Assembly: GCA_020438595.1 (NCBI GenBank)
Contig: JAGQUI010000027.1
Span: 1 to 13,476 of the forward strand
Direction of reading: 5' to 3'
Length of the DNA: 13,476 nt
From: Propionibacteriaceae bacterium
GTDB lineage: Bacteria; Actinomycetota; Actinomycetes; Propionibacteriales; Propionibacteriaceae
This document shows positions 1 to 7,030 of the stretch, piece by piece. Position 1 is the first letter of the stretch. Every line of letters begins with the position of its first letter. The notes beneath the pieces were generated by a model. That model was not told the DNA's origin, did not search any database, and saw only the letters and a list, made by a program, of their open reading frames with translations. Both the position numbers and the translations under genes were made by a program.

Positions 1-124
1 CGGCGAGGATCGTGGCGAGCGCGATCTCGAGCGTGTCGCGCATGCCGACGACCGCGGTGCCGACCTCGCCGAGGATCGCATCGCCGAGGCGGGCCACCTC
101 CGCGACCGGCAGGGAATTCGTCAT
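1..124 (-). CDS. MoxR-family AAA+ ATPase, N-terminal fragment
   Basis: Only the first 41 codons lie in the window; the gene continues off the left edge. The visible protein starts MTNSLPVAEVARLGDAIL and contains the segment VVGMRDTLEIALATILA, which resembles the region just before Walker A in MoxR ATPases (usually VVGQ...). MoxR proteins are AAA+ ATPases thought to act as chaperones that mature or activate partner proteins, often with DUF58 or VWA proteins encoded beside them. The ATG at 124-122 overlaps the stop of the preceding gene (ATGA), and AAAGGA lies 7 bases upstream as a ribosome binding site. The overlap indicates translational coupling to the two upstream membrane protein genes. 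The Walker motifs fall outside the window, so the call rests on the N-terminal motif and gene context. Confidence 0.8.
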   Translation of the reverse strand, partial: MTNSLPVAEVARLGDAILGEVGTAVVGMRDTLEIALATILA

Positions 125-600
125 CGAGGGGTCCTTTCGTCGGTGAGCGCGTCGATCGCGTCGAGCCAGGTCTGCAGGGTGCGTGCGGTCGGGGGCGCGT
201 CGGAGGCGAGCCCGGCGGCGACCCGGGGGCCGAGGAGTCGCTCGACGTCGCCGCGCCGGGCAGGGTCGGTGGCGTCCACGCCGAGCAGGGCGAGCCGCGC
301 CGTGGCGAGTTCGCGCACCCGCCGGACGACGCGGACGCTCGCCCTGCGGTCCTCGTCGAACACCTGCCAGGCGAGGTCGCTGACCGCGTCCCGCCCGCCG
401 GCGCGGGAGCCGAACGAGCGGTCGGGCCAGCCCTCGTCCGCCGGTTCCGGCCGGCGCGCCTGCACCAGCACGGCGGCGAGCAGGAGACACGCCAGCAGGA
501 GGGCGTGGGTCGGGTCGAGGACGCCGGTGAGCCCGAGCACAGCACCCAGCGCGACGACGAGAAGCGCGCGCACGACGAGGCCGCGGACCGACACCCTCAC
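121..600 (-). CDS. Small two-helix membrane protein in the MoxR/DUF4129 operon
   Basis: A 159-residue protein of no family that I can name. Two hydrophobic helices lie near the N terminus (about residues 8-28 and 30-50). A soluble Arg/Asp/Ala-rich helical domain of about 110 residues follows and is probably cytoplasmic. The start is GTG at 600-598, overlapping the TGA of the DUF4129 gene (GTGA); its own TGA overlaps the ATG of the MoxR gene. Overlaps at both ends place it firmly in the operon. Unnamed membrane proteins at this position are common in actinobacterial MoxR/DUF58 clusters, so it is probably a partner of the MoxR ATPase or of the DUF4129 protein, but this is inference from position. 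Confidence 0.75.
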   Translation of the reverse strand: MRVSVRGLVVRALLVVALGAVLGLTGVLDPTHALLLACLLLAAVLVQARRPEPADEGWPDRSFGSRAGGRDAVSDLAWQVFDEDRRASVRVVRRVRELATARLALLGVDATDPARRGDVERLLGPRVAAGLASDAPPTARTLQTWLDAIDALTDERTPR

Positions 601-1328
601 GACGACGCCCCCGCCTGCCGGTGGCCGGCCTCCGGCGCGGCGTCGAGCGCCGCAGCGATCCGGGCGAGCGCCTCGCGGGCGTGGCGCACGTCATCGGCCG
701 TGGTGGTCCGCGAGGTGAACCGGGCCCGGTGGTAGAGCCCGCGCAGCACGAGGACGGCGTCCGCGGGGGCGGCGGTGTGGGCGAGCAGCCCGGTGGTGAA
801 CTCGGTCGCGGTCTGCGCGGGTGCGCGTCCCGTGCCCTGCAGTTCGGCCTCGTCCTCCAGCGCCACCCAGGCCGCGACCACGGCGTCCCCGGGCGGGAGG
901 GATCCGGCGAGGTGCGCCTCGGCCCGGGCGACGGCGGTGGCGAGCGCGGCGACGTCGACGCCGACCACCTCGCCGGGCACGTCGGCACCGTCGAGCCGGT
1001 CGACCTCCGTCTCGTCGTCCTCGGGCCGCCACGCGGCGCGCAACCGCCGCACGAGCAGGTACACCGCGAACGCGACCGCAGCCACCACGACCAGCGCGAA
1101 CAGGACGAGCATCGTCTTCTCGAGGGTCTCCGCGACCGGCAGGTCACGGTCGGGCGGCTGCTGCGGCGGGATGGTCACCGGCGTGCTCGTCGGGACCGGC
1201 CGGTCGCGGTCGCCGATCGTCAGCGGCGGGACGGTCACGACCCACGGTGTCGCGGACGCTGCTCCGAGCACGGCGAGGACGATCGCGGCGATGACGCCAC
1301 CGCGGACCGTCACCGCACCCGGTTGCAC
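597..1328 (-). CDS. DUF4129 domain-containing membrane protein
   Basis: A membrane protein of 243 residues from the chosen GTG start. It has an N-terminal hydrophobic helix (about residues 8-28), a Pro-rich extracytoplasmic stretch (about 29-70), a second helix (about 73-95) and a cytoplasmic C-terminal domain. The C-terminal part fits DUF4129: VVAAWVALEDEAELQGTGR, then a T.TEF segment, then LRGLYHRARF. DUF4129 proteins sit beside MoxR and DUF58 or transglutaminase genes, and their function is unknown. An upstream ATG at 1388 with a GTGAGG ribosome site is also possible and would add 20 residues. I prefer 1328 because 6 of those 20 extra codons end in A or T, unlike the rest of the gene, and because GAGAAT at 1340-1335 could be the -10 of a leaderless mRNA starting at 1328. 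It is the first gene of the visible operon. Confidence 0.8.
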   Translation of the reverse strand: MQPGAVTVRGGVIAAIVLAVLGAASATPWVVTVPPLTIGDRDRPVPTSTPVTIPPQQPPDRDLPVAETLEKTMLVLFALVVVAAVAFAVYLLVRRLRAAWRPEDDETEVDRLDGADVPGEVVGVDVAALATAVARAEAHLAGSLPPGDAVVAAWVALEDEAELQGTGRAPAQTATEFTTGLLAHTAAPADAVLVLRGLYHRARFTSRTTTADDVRHAREALARIAAALDAAPEAGHRQAGASS

Positions 1329-1395
1329 CCCCACATTCTCGCCCAGCACCGGTCGACGACCAGCGATCACGCTGCACAGAATGCGCATTGCTGCC

Positions 1396-1409
1396 TCACC
1401 GGCCGGTGA
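1396..1409. repeat. 14-bp perfect palindrome upstream of the DUF4129 gene
   Basis: TCACCGGCCGGTGA is a perfect palindrome in the 155-bp gap (1329-1483) between the methyltransferase stop and the DUF4129 operon. It could be an operator for the MoxR operon. In DNA this GC-rich, however, a couple of palindromes of this length are expected by chance in a window of this size. Nothing else stands out in this gap, and no clear terminator follows the methyltransferase. Confidence 0.3.
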
Positions 1410-1483
1410 ATGGCGTCCGACGGGTGGGTGGATGCGTCGTTCGCACTCCGTTCCCGCTGGCCCATCCGGAGGCGCCCGGCGGC

Positions 1484-2113
1484 TCAGGCCGCTTCCGGCT
1501 CCCTGACGGCCCGCACGAACGCGGCATTCATCCCCGCGCCGGTGAGCGCGTGCCCGGAGAGCGACCCGAAGCCCGCCTCGCGCACCAGCTTCTCAAGCCC
1601 ACCCTGGTCGATGTTGCGCCCCTGCTTGGGCGGCCCCCACCGGCTGAGCTGGCGGACGGCTCCCGCCAGCACCTGCCAGACCGACGGCCCGGTCACGGTC
1701 GACTGCGACGAGCGCGCCGCCGGGTCGCAGCAGGCGACGGGCCTCGGCCAGCACGGCCGCGGCGTCGGGGACGATGTGCAGCAGGTTCACCATCACCACC
1801 CCGTCCGCGCCGGCGTCCGGCAGCCCGGTGGCCACCGCGTCCGCGCGCTGCACCGTCACGTTCGGCAGGTCGGCGAGCGCCCGGGTCGCGGCCTCGACCA
1901 TCGGCCCGGAGAGGTCCGTCGTGACCACCCGCTCGCACCCTGAAGCGTAGGCACGGGTGTACAGCCCGTACCGCAGCCCAGTTCGACCACCTCCCCGGCA
2001 GGCACCGCCGCGGCCAGCTCGGTCTGGATGGCGGCCACGAGGTCGGCGCCCGAGATGTAGGTGTGGTCCTTGTCGTAGGTCGGGGCGAATCGGCCCCACA
2101 GGTCACTCGACAT
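1484..2113 (-). pseudogene. Class I SAM-dependent methyltransferase, disrupted by two frameshifts
   Basis: Joined across three pieces, this is a methyltransferase of about 209 residues. The N-terminal piece, MSSDLWGRFAPTYDKDHTYI to VVELGCGTG, carries SAM-binding motif I. The middle piece, YASGCERVVTTDLSGPMVEA to LLRPGGALVAVD, holds the acidic motif II and the post-III LLRPGG segment. It lies in another frame, entered at about 1961-1969 where one C seems missing after the GCGTG motif. The C-terminal piece, from VTGPSVWQVLAGAVRQLSRW to the stop, returns to the first frame at about 1697-1701, where one base seems extra. The two shifts cancel. ATG at 2113 is preceded by GGAGG six bases upstream; the ATG at 2128 lies inside that ribosome site. 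The third positions of the middle piece remain GC-rich, so the break is recent or a sequencing error. The substrate is unknown. It diverges from the TetR gene and probably shares its operators. Confidence 0.8.
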
Positions 2114-2172
2114 GTCTCTCGCCTCCATTGGCGGACCTGCACCAATTCAAACACCCCTGCCGGCGGAATCCA

Positions 2173-2190
2173 CCAAACTGTACGGTTTGG
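2173..2190. promoter_or_regulatory. Operator 1, probable TetR-family binding site
   Basis: CCAAACTGTACGGTTTGG is an 18-bp inverted repeat centred on GTAC with one mismatched pair. It covers the -10 of the putative methyltransferase promoter. Its right half (GTACGGTTTG, 2180-2189) recurs exactly in operator 2 at 2214-2223. A palindrome of this size at the control region of a divergent TetR gene is typical of TetR-family operators. Confidence 0.65.
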
Positions 2191-2205
2191 TTTGACAACT
2201 ATCAG
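2177..2205 (-). promoter_or_regulatory. Putative promoter of the methyltransferase gene
   Basis: On the minus strand, CTGATA (2205-2200) and TACAGT (2182-2177) are separated by 17 bases, each matching 4 of 6 consensus positions. Transcription would begin near 2170, leaving a leader of about 57 bases with its own ribosome site. This promoter is the exact mirror image of the tetR promoter about position 2198.5, and its -10 lies inside operator 1. Confidence 0.45.
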
Positions 2206-2220
2206 ACTGGACCGTACGGT
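2192..2220 (+). promoter_or_regulatory. Promoter of the TetR-ABC exporter operon
   Basis: TTGACA (2192-2197, a perfect -35), a 17-base spacer and TACGGT (2215-2220) form a good sigma-70-type promoter. The predicted start is at or next to the GTG at 2228, so the mRNA is probably leaderless. The -10 lies inside operator 2, so binding of the regulator there would block RNA polymerase. Confidence 0.7.
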
Positions 2221-2224
2221 TTGA
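2211..2224. promoter_or_regulatory. Operator 2, probable TetR-family binding site
   Basis: The perfect 10-bp palindrome ACCGTACGGT (2211-2220) is followed by TTGA, so its right half matches that of operator 1. It overlaps the -10 of the tetR promoter and lies just before the GTG start. The two GTAC centres are 34 bp apart. The arrangement implies negative autoregulation of the whole exporter operon. Confidence 0.65.
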
Positions 2225-2227
2225 TTC

Positions 2228-2848
2228 GTGCCCACCGCGATGGCAAGGCGAAAGGCCGCGAAGCGCGAGCAGATCCTCGCCGCCGCCCGCAGGCTGTTCC
2301 TCACCCAGGGCTTCAACGGCACCTCGATGGACGCGGTCACCGCCGAGGCCGGGGTGAGCAAGCAGACGCTGTACGCCTACTTCCCCACCAAGACCGACCT
2401 GCTCGCCGACGTGCTCTACGCCGGGATGAGCGAACTCGTCCTGATACCGCCGACCGCTGACGAGATCCGCAGCCTCGACGACCTCCGCGAACACCTGATC
2501 ACGCTGGCCTCCCGCCTCACCACCAGCCTGCTGCAGCCCGAGACGATCGCGCTGATGCGGCTCGTCCTGGGCGAGGTGTTCCACGTCGCCGAGCTGCGCC
2601 AGCACTTCCGGGAGGCCCTGCCCGGCCAGGTGCTGGCCCGCACCGAGGCCATGCTCCGGCAGGCCGACGCCCACGGCATCCTGCGCGTCGAGGACCCCGA
2701 ACTGGCCTCGCGCATGTTCGTCGGCCCGGTGATGACGTACGTGGCACTGGACGGCTTCCTCAGCGCCGACCCGGCCCCGCCGCCCGAGCACACCCGCCTG
2801 GTCCGGCTCGTCGACGCCTTCCTCGCCAGCATGGGAGTGCAGCCATGA
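2228..2848 (+). CDS. TetR/AcrR-family transcriptional regulator
   Basis: A 206-residue TetR-family repressor. The N-terminal helix-turn-helix covers about residues 13-58 and includes REQILAAARRLF, then TSMDAVTAEAGVSKQTLYAYF. The C-terminal ligand/dimer domain, with segments such as LMRLVLGEVFHVAELRQHF, resembles the AefR-like type. Such proteins leave DNA when a small molecule, often a transporter substrate, binds. The GTG at 2228 is preferred because the promoter -10 ends 7 bases upstream, giving a leaderless mRNA; ATG at 2240 is a possible alternative. The TGA overlaps the ATG of the lipoprotein gene by 4 bp, so the regulator is the first gene of the exporter operon and probably represses both itself and the divergent methyltransferase. 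In E. coli the TetR protein CecR plays the same positional role before ybhGFSR. Confidence 0.93.
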   Translation: MPTAMARRKAAKREQILAAARRLFLTQGFNGTSMDAVTAEAGVSKQTLYAYFPTKTDLLADVLYAGMSELVLIPPTADEIRSLDDLREHLITLASRLTTSLLQPETIALMRLVLGEVFHVAELRQHFREALPGQVLARTEAMLRQADAHGILRVEDPELASRMFVGPVMTYVALDGFLSADPAPPPEHTRLVRLVDAFLASMGVQP

Positions 2849-4107
2849 TCGCGCGCCGCCCGGTCGCCCTCGCCGCCGGGCTCGTCCTGCTGGCCGGCTG
2901 CGCGTCCGCTCCGTCCGACATCACGGTCTCCGGCACCGTCGACGACACCCTGACCACGGTCACCGTGCCCAACCTCGCCGTCCCGACGGTGAACCTGGAC
3001 GCCGGCTTCACCGACACCACCGGCACCTACAACCCGACCTCCGGGCGGACGGCCAGCCAGTCCTCCTCCGTGGGCGCCACCTACAGCGTCGGCACCACCG
3101 CACGGCTCGCCGAGGTGAACGTCCGCGAGGGCGACACCGTGAAGGCCGGGGACGTGGTCGCCACGATCGACCGCGCCCCGCTGCAGGCCCAGCTGGCCGC
3201 GGCGAAGGCGGACGCAGCGGTCGCCGCCGCCCAGCCAGACCTGCTCGGCGACAAGATCGACGACACCTGGGACAAGCAGGCCGACATCGCCGAGACCCGG
3301 GCCGACGTCGTCGACGCCATCCACAAGCTCACCAAGACGAAGGCGAAGCTGCTGAAGGCGCGCAAGACCATCCGGAAGAACCTGCCCAAGGCGCGGGCCG
3401 GCCTGAAGGCGATCAACGCGGCGATCGCCCAGATCCCGCCCGGCGTACCCGTCCCCGACGAACTGCTGGCCCAGAAGAAGAAGCTGCAGAAGGCGATCCG
3501 GAAGATGACCGCGGGCCTGCGGCAGATCAACAAGGCCCTGCCCCAGTTGAACGCGGGGCTGAAGAAGGCCCGCAAGGGCCTGACCAAGCTGGACGACGCC
3601 AGGGCGAAGATCACCGACGCCCGCGGCACCCTGGAGGGCCTGCAGGACGTGGCGGGCATCCAGGCCGACGCACTGCGCGTACCGATCGACATCGCGAAGA
3701 TCCAGCTCGCCATGACCGAACTCGTCGCCCCCGTGGACGGCGTCGTGGTCTCCGCCGCCGCGCCCGGCGACGCGCTCGCCCCCGGCGCCACCGTGGTCAG
3801 CATCCGGGAGACCACGCCGAGCACCGTCACGGCCTGGCTCTCCCCCGCCCAGCTCGCCCAGGTCTGCACCGGCGACGCCGCCACCATCGCCACCGACTGG
3901 AGCACCGCGACGGTCCCGGCCACCCTGACCCGGATCGGCACCAGCTCGCAGTACCCCCCGACCTCGGTCGCCACGGACGAGGTCCACCTCACCCGCGCGG
4001 TCGAGGCGCAGTTCACCGCCACCGGGCAGCTCCCCGCAGGGGTGCCGGTGGAGGTCACCATCTCCGGCTGCCGACCGGCAGCGAACTCCGACGAGACGAA
4101 CGGTTGA
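2845..4107 (+). CDS. Lipoprotein periplasmic-adaptor-like (HlyD-type) subunit with long coiled-coil hairpin
   Basis: A 420-residue exported lipoprotein. The signal peptide ends in the lipobox LLAGC (lipidated Cys19). The first biotinyl-lipoyl half-motif is at about 83-112 (AEVNVREGDTVKAGDVVATI) and the second at about 291-321 (LVAPVDGVVVSAAAPGDALA). Between them lies a Lys/Ala-rich helical hairpin of about 175 residues whose turn is marked by IPPGVPVPDE (197-206). A beta-barrel-like C-terminal part follows. Cys341 and Cys409 could form a disulfide outside the cell. This is the domain plan of HlyD/EmrA-type membrane fusion proteins, which link an exporter to outer structures. ATGA overlaps tie it to tetR. 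It should sit on the outer face of the cytoplasmic membrane and work with the ABC transporter encoded downstream. A lipid-anchored adaptor beside a second, membrane-anchored one is unusual. Confidence 0.85.
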   Translation: MIARRPVALAAGLVLLAGCASAPSDITVSGTVDDTLTTVTVPNLAVPTVNLDAGFTDTTGTYNPTSGRTASQSSSVGATYSVGTTARLAEVNVREGDTVKAGDVVATIDRAPLQAQLAAAKADAAVAAAQPDLLGDKIDDTWDKQADIAETRADVVDAIHKLTKTKAKLLKARKTIRKNLPKARAGLKAINAAIAQIPPGVPVPDELLAQKKKLQKAIRKMTAGLRQINKALPQLNAGLKKARKGLTKLDDARAKITDARGTLEGLQDVAGIQADALRVPIDIAKIQLAMTELVAPVDGVVVSAAAPGDALAPGATVVSIRETTPSTVTAWLSPAQLAQVCTGDAATIATDWSTATVPATLTRIGTSSQYPPTSVATDEVHLTRAVEAQFTATGQLPAGVPVEVTISGCRPAANSDETNG

Positions 4108-4112
4108 CGAAC

Positions 4113-4916
4113 ATGGCTGGCGAGAAGAAGCGCAAGCACCCCCCGGTCCCGGTGATCGTGCTGGTCCTGCTGCTGGTGATCGGCGGCGGCGCCTGGTGGT
4201 GGTGGAGCTCCACCCAGAGCAGCACCGCGGCCGACAACGAGGCGCTCACCGGCACCGTCGAGGCCACCCAGTACCAGGTCACCCCCGGGATCGCCGGACG
4301 GATCACCGAGGTCACCGTCGACGAGGGCGACCAGGTCAGCGAGGGCGACGTGCTCGTCACGCTCGACCAGGCGGCCGTGAAGCTGCAGCTCACGCAGGCC
4401 CGGCAGGGCGTCGACGCCGCGAAGGCCGCGGTGAAGGTCGCGAAGCACGACAAGGCGAACGGCGACGCCACCAAGGCGGACGTGACGGCCGCGAAGGCCC
4501 GGCAGAAGCAGGCCGAGGCCGCGGTCGACCTGGCCAAGGTGCAGCGGGGCTACACCACCGTCACCGCCCCGGCGAGCGGAACCGTCGTGTCCGTGACCAG
4601 CAACGCGGGCCAGAACGCCGCCCCGGGCAAGACGCTGCTCACCATCCTGGATCCGGCCGACCTGTTCGTCCGGGTGTTCGTGGACGAGCCCGAGATCGGC
4701 ACCGTGACCGTGGGCGACTCCGCGTCCGTGACCACCGACTCCGGCGAGACCTACGACGGCACGGTCAGCTACATCGCGAGCGAGTCCGAGTTCACCCCGA
4801 ACAACGTGCAGACCAAGGACCAGCGCGTGAAGCTCGTCTACGAGGTGCGGGTGCGGGTCTCCGACTCCTCCGGCACCCTCAAGGCCGGCATGCCGGTGGA
4901 TGTGACCCTGGGCTGA
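4113..4916 (+). CDS. HlyD/YbhG-like membrane fusion protein
   Basis: An adaptor of 267 residues. A Lys/Arg-rich cytoplasmic tip precedes one transmembrane helix (about residues 12-33, ending in a WWWW run). The first lipoyl half is at about 48-86 (AGRITEVTVDEGDQVSEGDV), a short helical hairpin at 88-145, the second lipoyl half at 146-178 (TVTAPASGTVVSVTSNAGQ) and a beta-barrel beyond. The segment FTPNNVQTKDQRVKLVYEV is characteristic of YbhG-type adaptors, which pair with YbhF/YbhS/YbhR-like ABC-2 exporters. The start is uncertain: TTG at 4104 would overlap the previous stop (TTGA), while ATG at 4113 lies 5 bases after it. Neither has a strong ribosome site, so translation is probably coupled. 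It ends 3 bases before ATPase 1. Its hairpin is far shorter than that of the lipoprotein adaptor. Confidence 0.9.
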   Translation: MAGEKKRKHPPVPVIVLVLLLVIGGGAWWWWSSTQSSTAADNEALTGTVEATQYQVTPGIAGRITEVTVDEGDQVSEGDVLVTLDQAAVKLQLTQARQGVDAAKAAVKVAKHDKANGDATKADVTAAKARQKQAEAAVDLAKVQRGYTTVTAPASGTVVSVTSNAGQNAAPGKTLLTILDPADLFVRVFVDEPEIGTVTVGDSASVTTDSGETYDGTVSYIASESEFTPNNVQTKDQRVKLVYEVRVRVSDSSGTLKAGMPVDVTLG

Positions 4917-4919
4917 GCC

Positions 4920-5888
4920 ATGACCGCCACCACCACGCCGCAGGAGTCCGGCGCGATCCGCGCCCGTGCCCTGCGCCGGAGCTTCGGGGATGTGGTCGCC
5001 GTCGACTCGGTCGACCTCGACATCGCCGCCGGTGCCGTGTTCGGCCTGCTCGGCCCGGACGGGGCCGGGAAGTCGACGCTGATCCGGATGCTCGCCACGG
5101 TGCTGCGTCCCGATTCCGGCGACGCGGAGGTGTTCGGGCACTCCGTGACCACCGGACGCGACCGGGTCACCCCGCGGATCGGCTACATGTCGCAGCGGTT
5201 CTCGATGTATCCCGACCTGTCGGTGGCGGAGAACCTGGAGTTCTTCGCCACCATCCGCGGCGTCGGCCGGGCCGACCGCAGGACGCGGGCGAAGGCCCTG
5301 CTGGAGGGCATGGGGCTGGACGAGTTCACGAAGCGGCAGGCCCAGTACCTCTCCGGCGGCATGAAGCAGAAGCTGATGCTCGCCACCACGCTGATGCACG
5401 AGCCCGACCTGCTGCTGCTGGACGAGCCGACCACCGGCGTCGACCCGGTGTCGCGGCGGGAGTTCTGGCGGATCCTGGCCGGGCTGCACCGCGAGGGACG
5501 GACCGTGCTGGTCGCCACCCCGTACATGGACGAGGCCGAGCGCTGCACGCAGGTCGCGTTCCTCGACCGCGGCCGGATCCAGCGCTCCGGCAGCCCGGAC
5601 GAGATCAAGGCGCAGGTGCCGGGCCAGCTGCTCGAGGTCACCTCCGCGCAGCCCCGCGCGGCGATGGCCGCCGTGGCGGACGTGCCCGGGGTCACCTCGG
5701 TGCACCTGCTCGGCGACGTCGTCCGGGTGCTCTGGGAACCCGACGGCGACCCGGAGGCCGCGCTCGGTGCCGCGCTCGCGGAGGCCGGGCTGTCCGGACG
5801 CGTCCGCGAGGTGGCCCCCGACATGGAGACGGTGTTCGCCTACCTGGCCGAGGCGTCCGGCGGCACCGGGGCGGAGCAGGCGTCATGA
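4920..5888 (+). CDS. ABC transporter ATPase 1 (YbhF N-half-like), lacking the H-switch histidine
   Basis: A 322-residue cytoplasmic nucleotide-binding subunit. Walker A is GPDGAGKS (45-52), the Q-loop glutamine Q92 (MSQRF), the signature LSGGMKQK (144-151), and Walker B LLLLDE with catalytic Glu169, followed by PTTGVDP. The H-switch position, usually T-H-Y before MDEAE, reads T-P-Y (residues 200-202), so the histidine is replaced by Pro201. As I recall it, the N-terminal half of the fused ATPase YbhF has the same kind of TPY motif. A C-terminal domain of about 80 residues follows the ATPase core. It should pair with ATPase 2 to drive the two permeases. The start ATG lies 3 bases after the adaptor stop, and its own stop overlaps permease 1 (ATGA). 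Confidence 0.93.
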   Translation: MTATTTPQESGAIRARALRRSFGDVVAVDSVDLDIAAGAVFGLLGPDGAGKSTLIRMLATVLRPDSGDAEVFGHSVTTGRDRVTPRIGYMSQRFSMYPDLSVAENLEFFATIRGVGRADRRTRAKALLEGMGLDEFTKRQAQYLSGGMKQKLMLATTLMHEPDLLLLDEPTTGVDPVSRREFWRILAGLHREGRTVLVATPYMDEAERCTQVAFLDRGRIQRSGSPDEIKAQVPGQLLEVTSAQPRAAMAAVADVPGVTSVHLLGDVVRVLWEPDGDPEAALGAALAEAGLSGRVREVAPDMETVFAYLAEASGGTGAEQAS

Positions 5889-7030
5889 GGGCCACGCTGA
5901 TCCGGATCGGCGCGATCGTGCGCAAGGAGTTCCGGCACCTCGGCCGGGACCCCCGGATGCTGCTCGCCGTGGTGATCACGCCGGTGATCCAGCTGCTGCT
6001 GTTCGCCTACGCGATCAGCTTCGACGTGGAGAACGTGCCGACGATCGTGATCGACCTCGACCAGACCCAGGCCAGCCGCACCTACGTCGAGAAGTACGAC
6101 GCGTCGGAGTTCTTCGACGTGGTCGCCCACGGCAGTTCGATGGCCGAGATCGACACCGCGTTCGACGCCAACTCCGCCCGGGTCGCGGTGGTGGTCCCGG
6201 CCGGGTTCGCCCGCACCCTGGCCAGCGGCGAGAAGGCCCAGGTCGCCGTGCTGGTGGACGGCAGCGAGCCGACCGCGGCCAAGGTCTCGCAGGCGTACTC
6301 GGTGGCGCTGAACCAGCTCTACAGCCAGCAACTCACCCGGCAGTGGGCGGACGCCCAGGGCCTCGACCTGACCAGCCTGGGCACGCTCGAGCCGCGGATC
6401 CGCACCTGGTACAACCCCGAACGCAAGTCGTCGGACTTCCTGATCCCCGGCCTGATGGCGGTGATCCTGGCGATCGTCACCGTCCAGCAGACCGCGGTCA
6501 CGCTGGTCCGCGAGCGCGACCAGGGCACCCAGGAGCAACTCGAGGTGAGCCCGATGCGCCAGATGGAGCTGATGGTCGGCAAGCTGCTGCCCTGGACCCT
6601 GATCGCGTTCGCGGACATGGCGCTGATCACGGGGCTTGCCCGCGCGATCTTCGGCGTGCCGTTGCGAGGGGACTTCTGGACGCTGGCAGTCGGCTCGGCG
6701 CTGTTCGTGTTCGCGTCCCTCGGTATGGGGCTGGTGATCTCGGCCGTCGCACCGAGCCTCGACACGGCGAACATCCTCGCGATGCTGATCGCCTTCCTGC
6801 CGGCCTTCCTACTCTCCGGCTTCGCGTTCGCGCTCGACCAGATACCGGTGTTCCTGCAGTGGGTCAGCTATCTGTTCCCCGCGCGGTTCATGGTGACGAT
6901 CTCGCGCGGGGTGTTCCTGAAGGGCGCCGGCTTCACCGAGCTGTGGCCCGAACTCCTCTCCCTCGCCGTGTATGCGGCTGTGATGCTGGTGGTCTCGTCC
7001 ATCCTCTACGGCAGGAGGTCGGCGCGATGA
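5885..7030 (+). CDS. ABC-2 type transporter permease 1 (YbhS/YbhR-like)
   Basis: A 381-residue membrane subunit with the ABC-2 plan. A cytoplasmic amphipathic start (KEFRHLGRDPRML) precedes TM1 (about 24-47). A large extracytoplasmic domain (about 48-183) holds VIDLDQTQASR and VDGSEPTAAK. Five more helices follow from about residue 184 to 376. The conserved cytoplasmic segment RERDQGTQEQLEVSP after TM2 is typical of the family and contacts the ATPase. The domain between TM1 and TM2 probably docks with the adaptor proteins. It overlaps the genes on both sides by 4 bp and is paralogous to permease 2: both carry a V[IV]DLDQT motif and a VDGS motif at equivalent places. Together they should form a heterodimeric channel. 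Confidence 0.92.
   Translation: MRATLIRIGAIVRKEFRHLGRDPRMLLAVVITPVIQLLLFAYAISFDVENVPTIVIDLDQTQASRTYVEKYDASEFFDVVAHGSSMAEIDTAFDANSARVAVVVPAGFARTLASGEKAQVAVLVDGSEPTAAKVSQAYSVALNQLYSQQLTRQWADAQGLDLTSLGTLEPRIRTWYNPERKSSDFLIPGLMAVILAIVTVQQTAVTLVRERDQGTQEQLEVSPMRQMELMVGKLLPWTLIAFADMALITGLARAIFGVPLRGDFWTLAVGSALFVFASLGMGLVISAVAPSLDTANILAMLIAFLPAFLLSGFAFALDQIPVFLQWVSYLFPARFMVTISRGVFLKGAGFTELWPELLSLAVYAAVMLVVSSILYGRRSAR

Noticed and set aside
2416..3987. Long open frame on the minus strand opposite tetR and the lipoprotein gene
   Set aside because: The translation is low-complexity Gly/Arg/Val/Leu sequence typical of the antisense of a GC-rich gene; the plus strand has a lipobox, lipoyl motifs and a TetR domain.
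3081..5705. Open frame of 874 codons on the minus strand across the adaptor and ATPase 1 genes
   Set aside because: It runs through two well-supported genes and has no recognisable domain; stop codons are rare in antisense frames at this base composition.
4196..5880. Plus-strand open frame upstream of and in frame with permease 1, giving a 944-residue reading
   Set aside because: The first part is the +1 shadow of the YbhG-like adaptor and ATPase 1; permease 1 itself begins at 5885 with a family-typical N terminus and an ATGA overlap.
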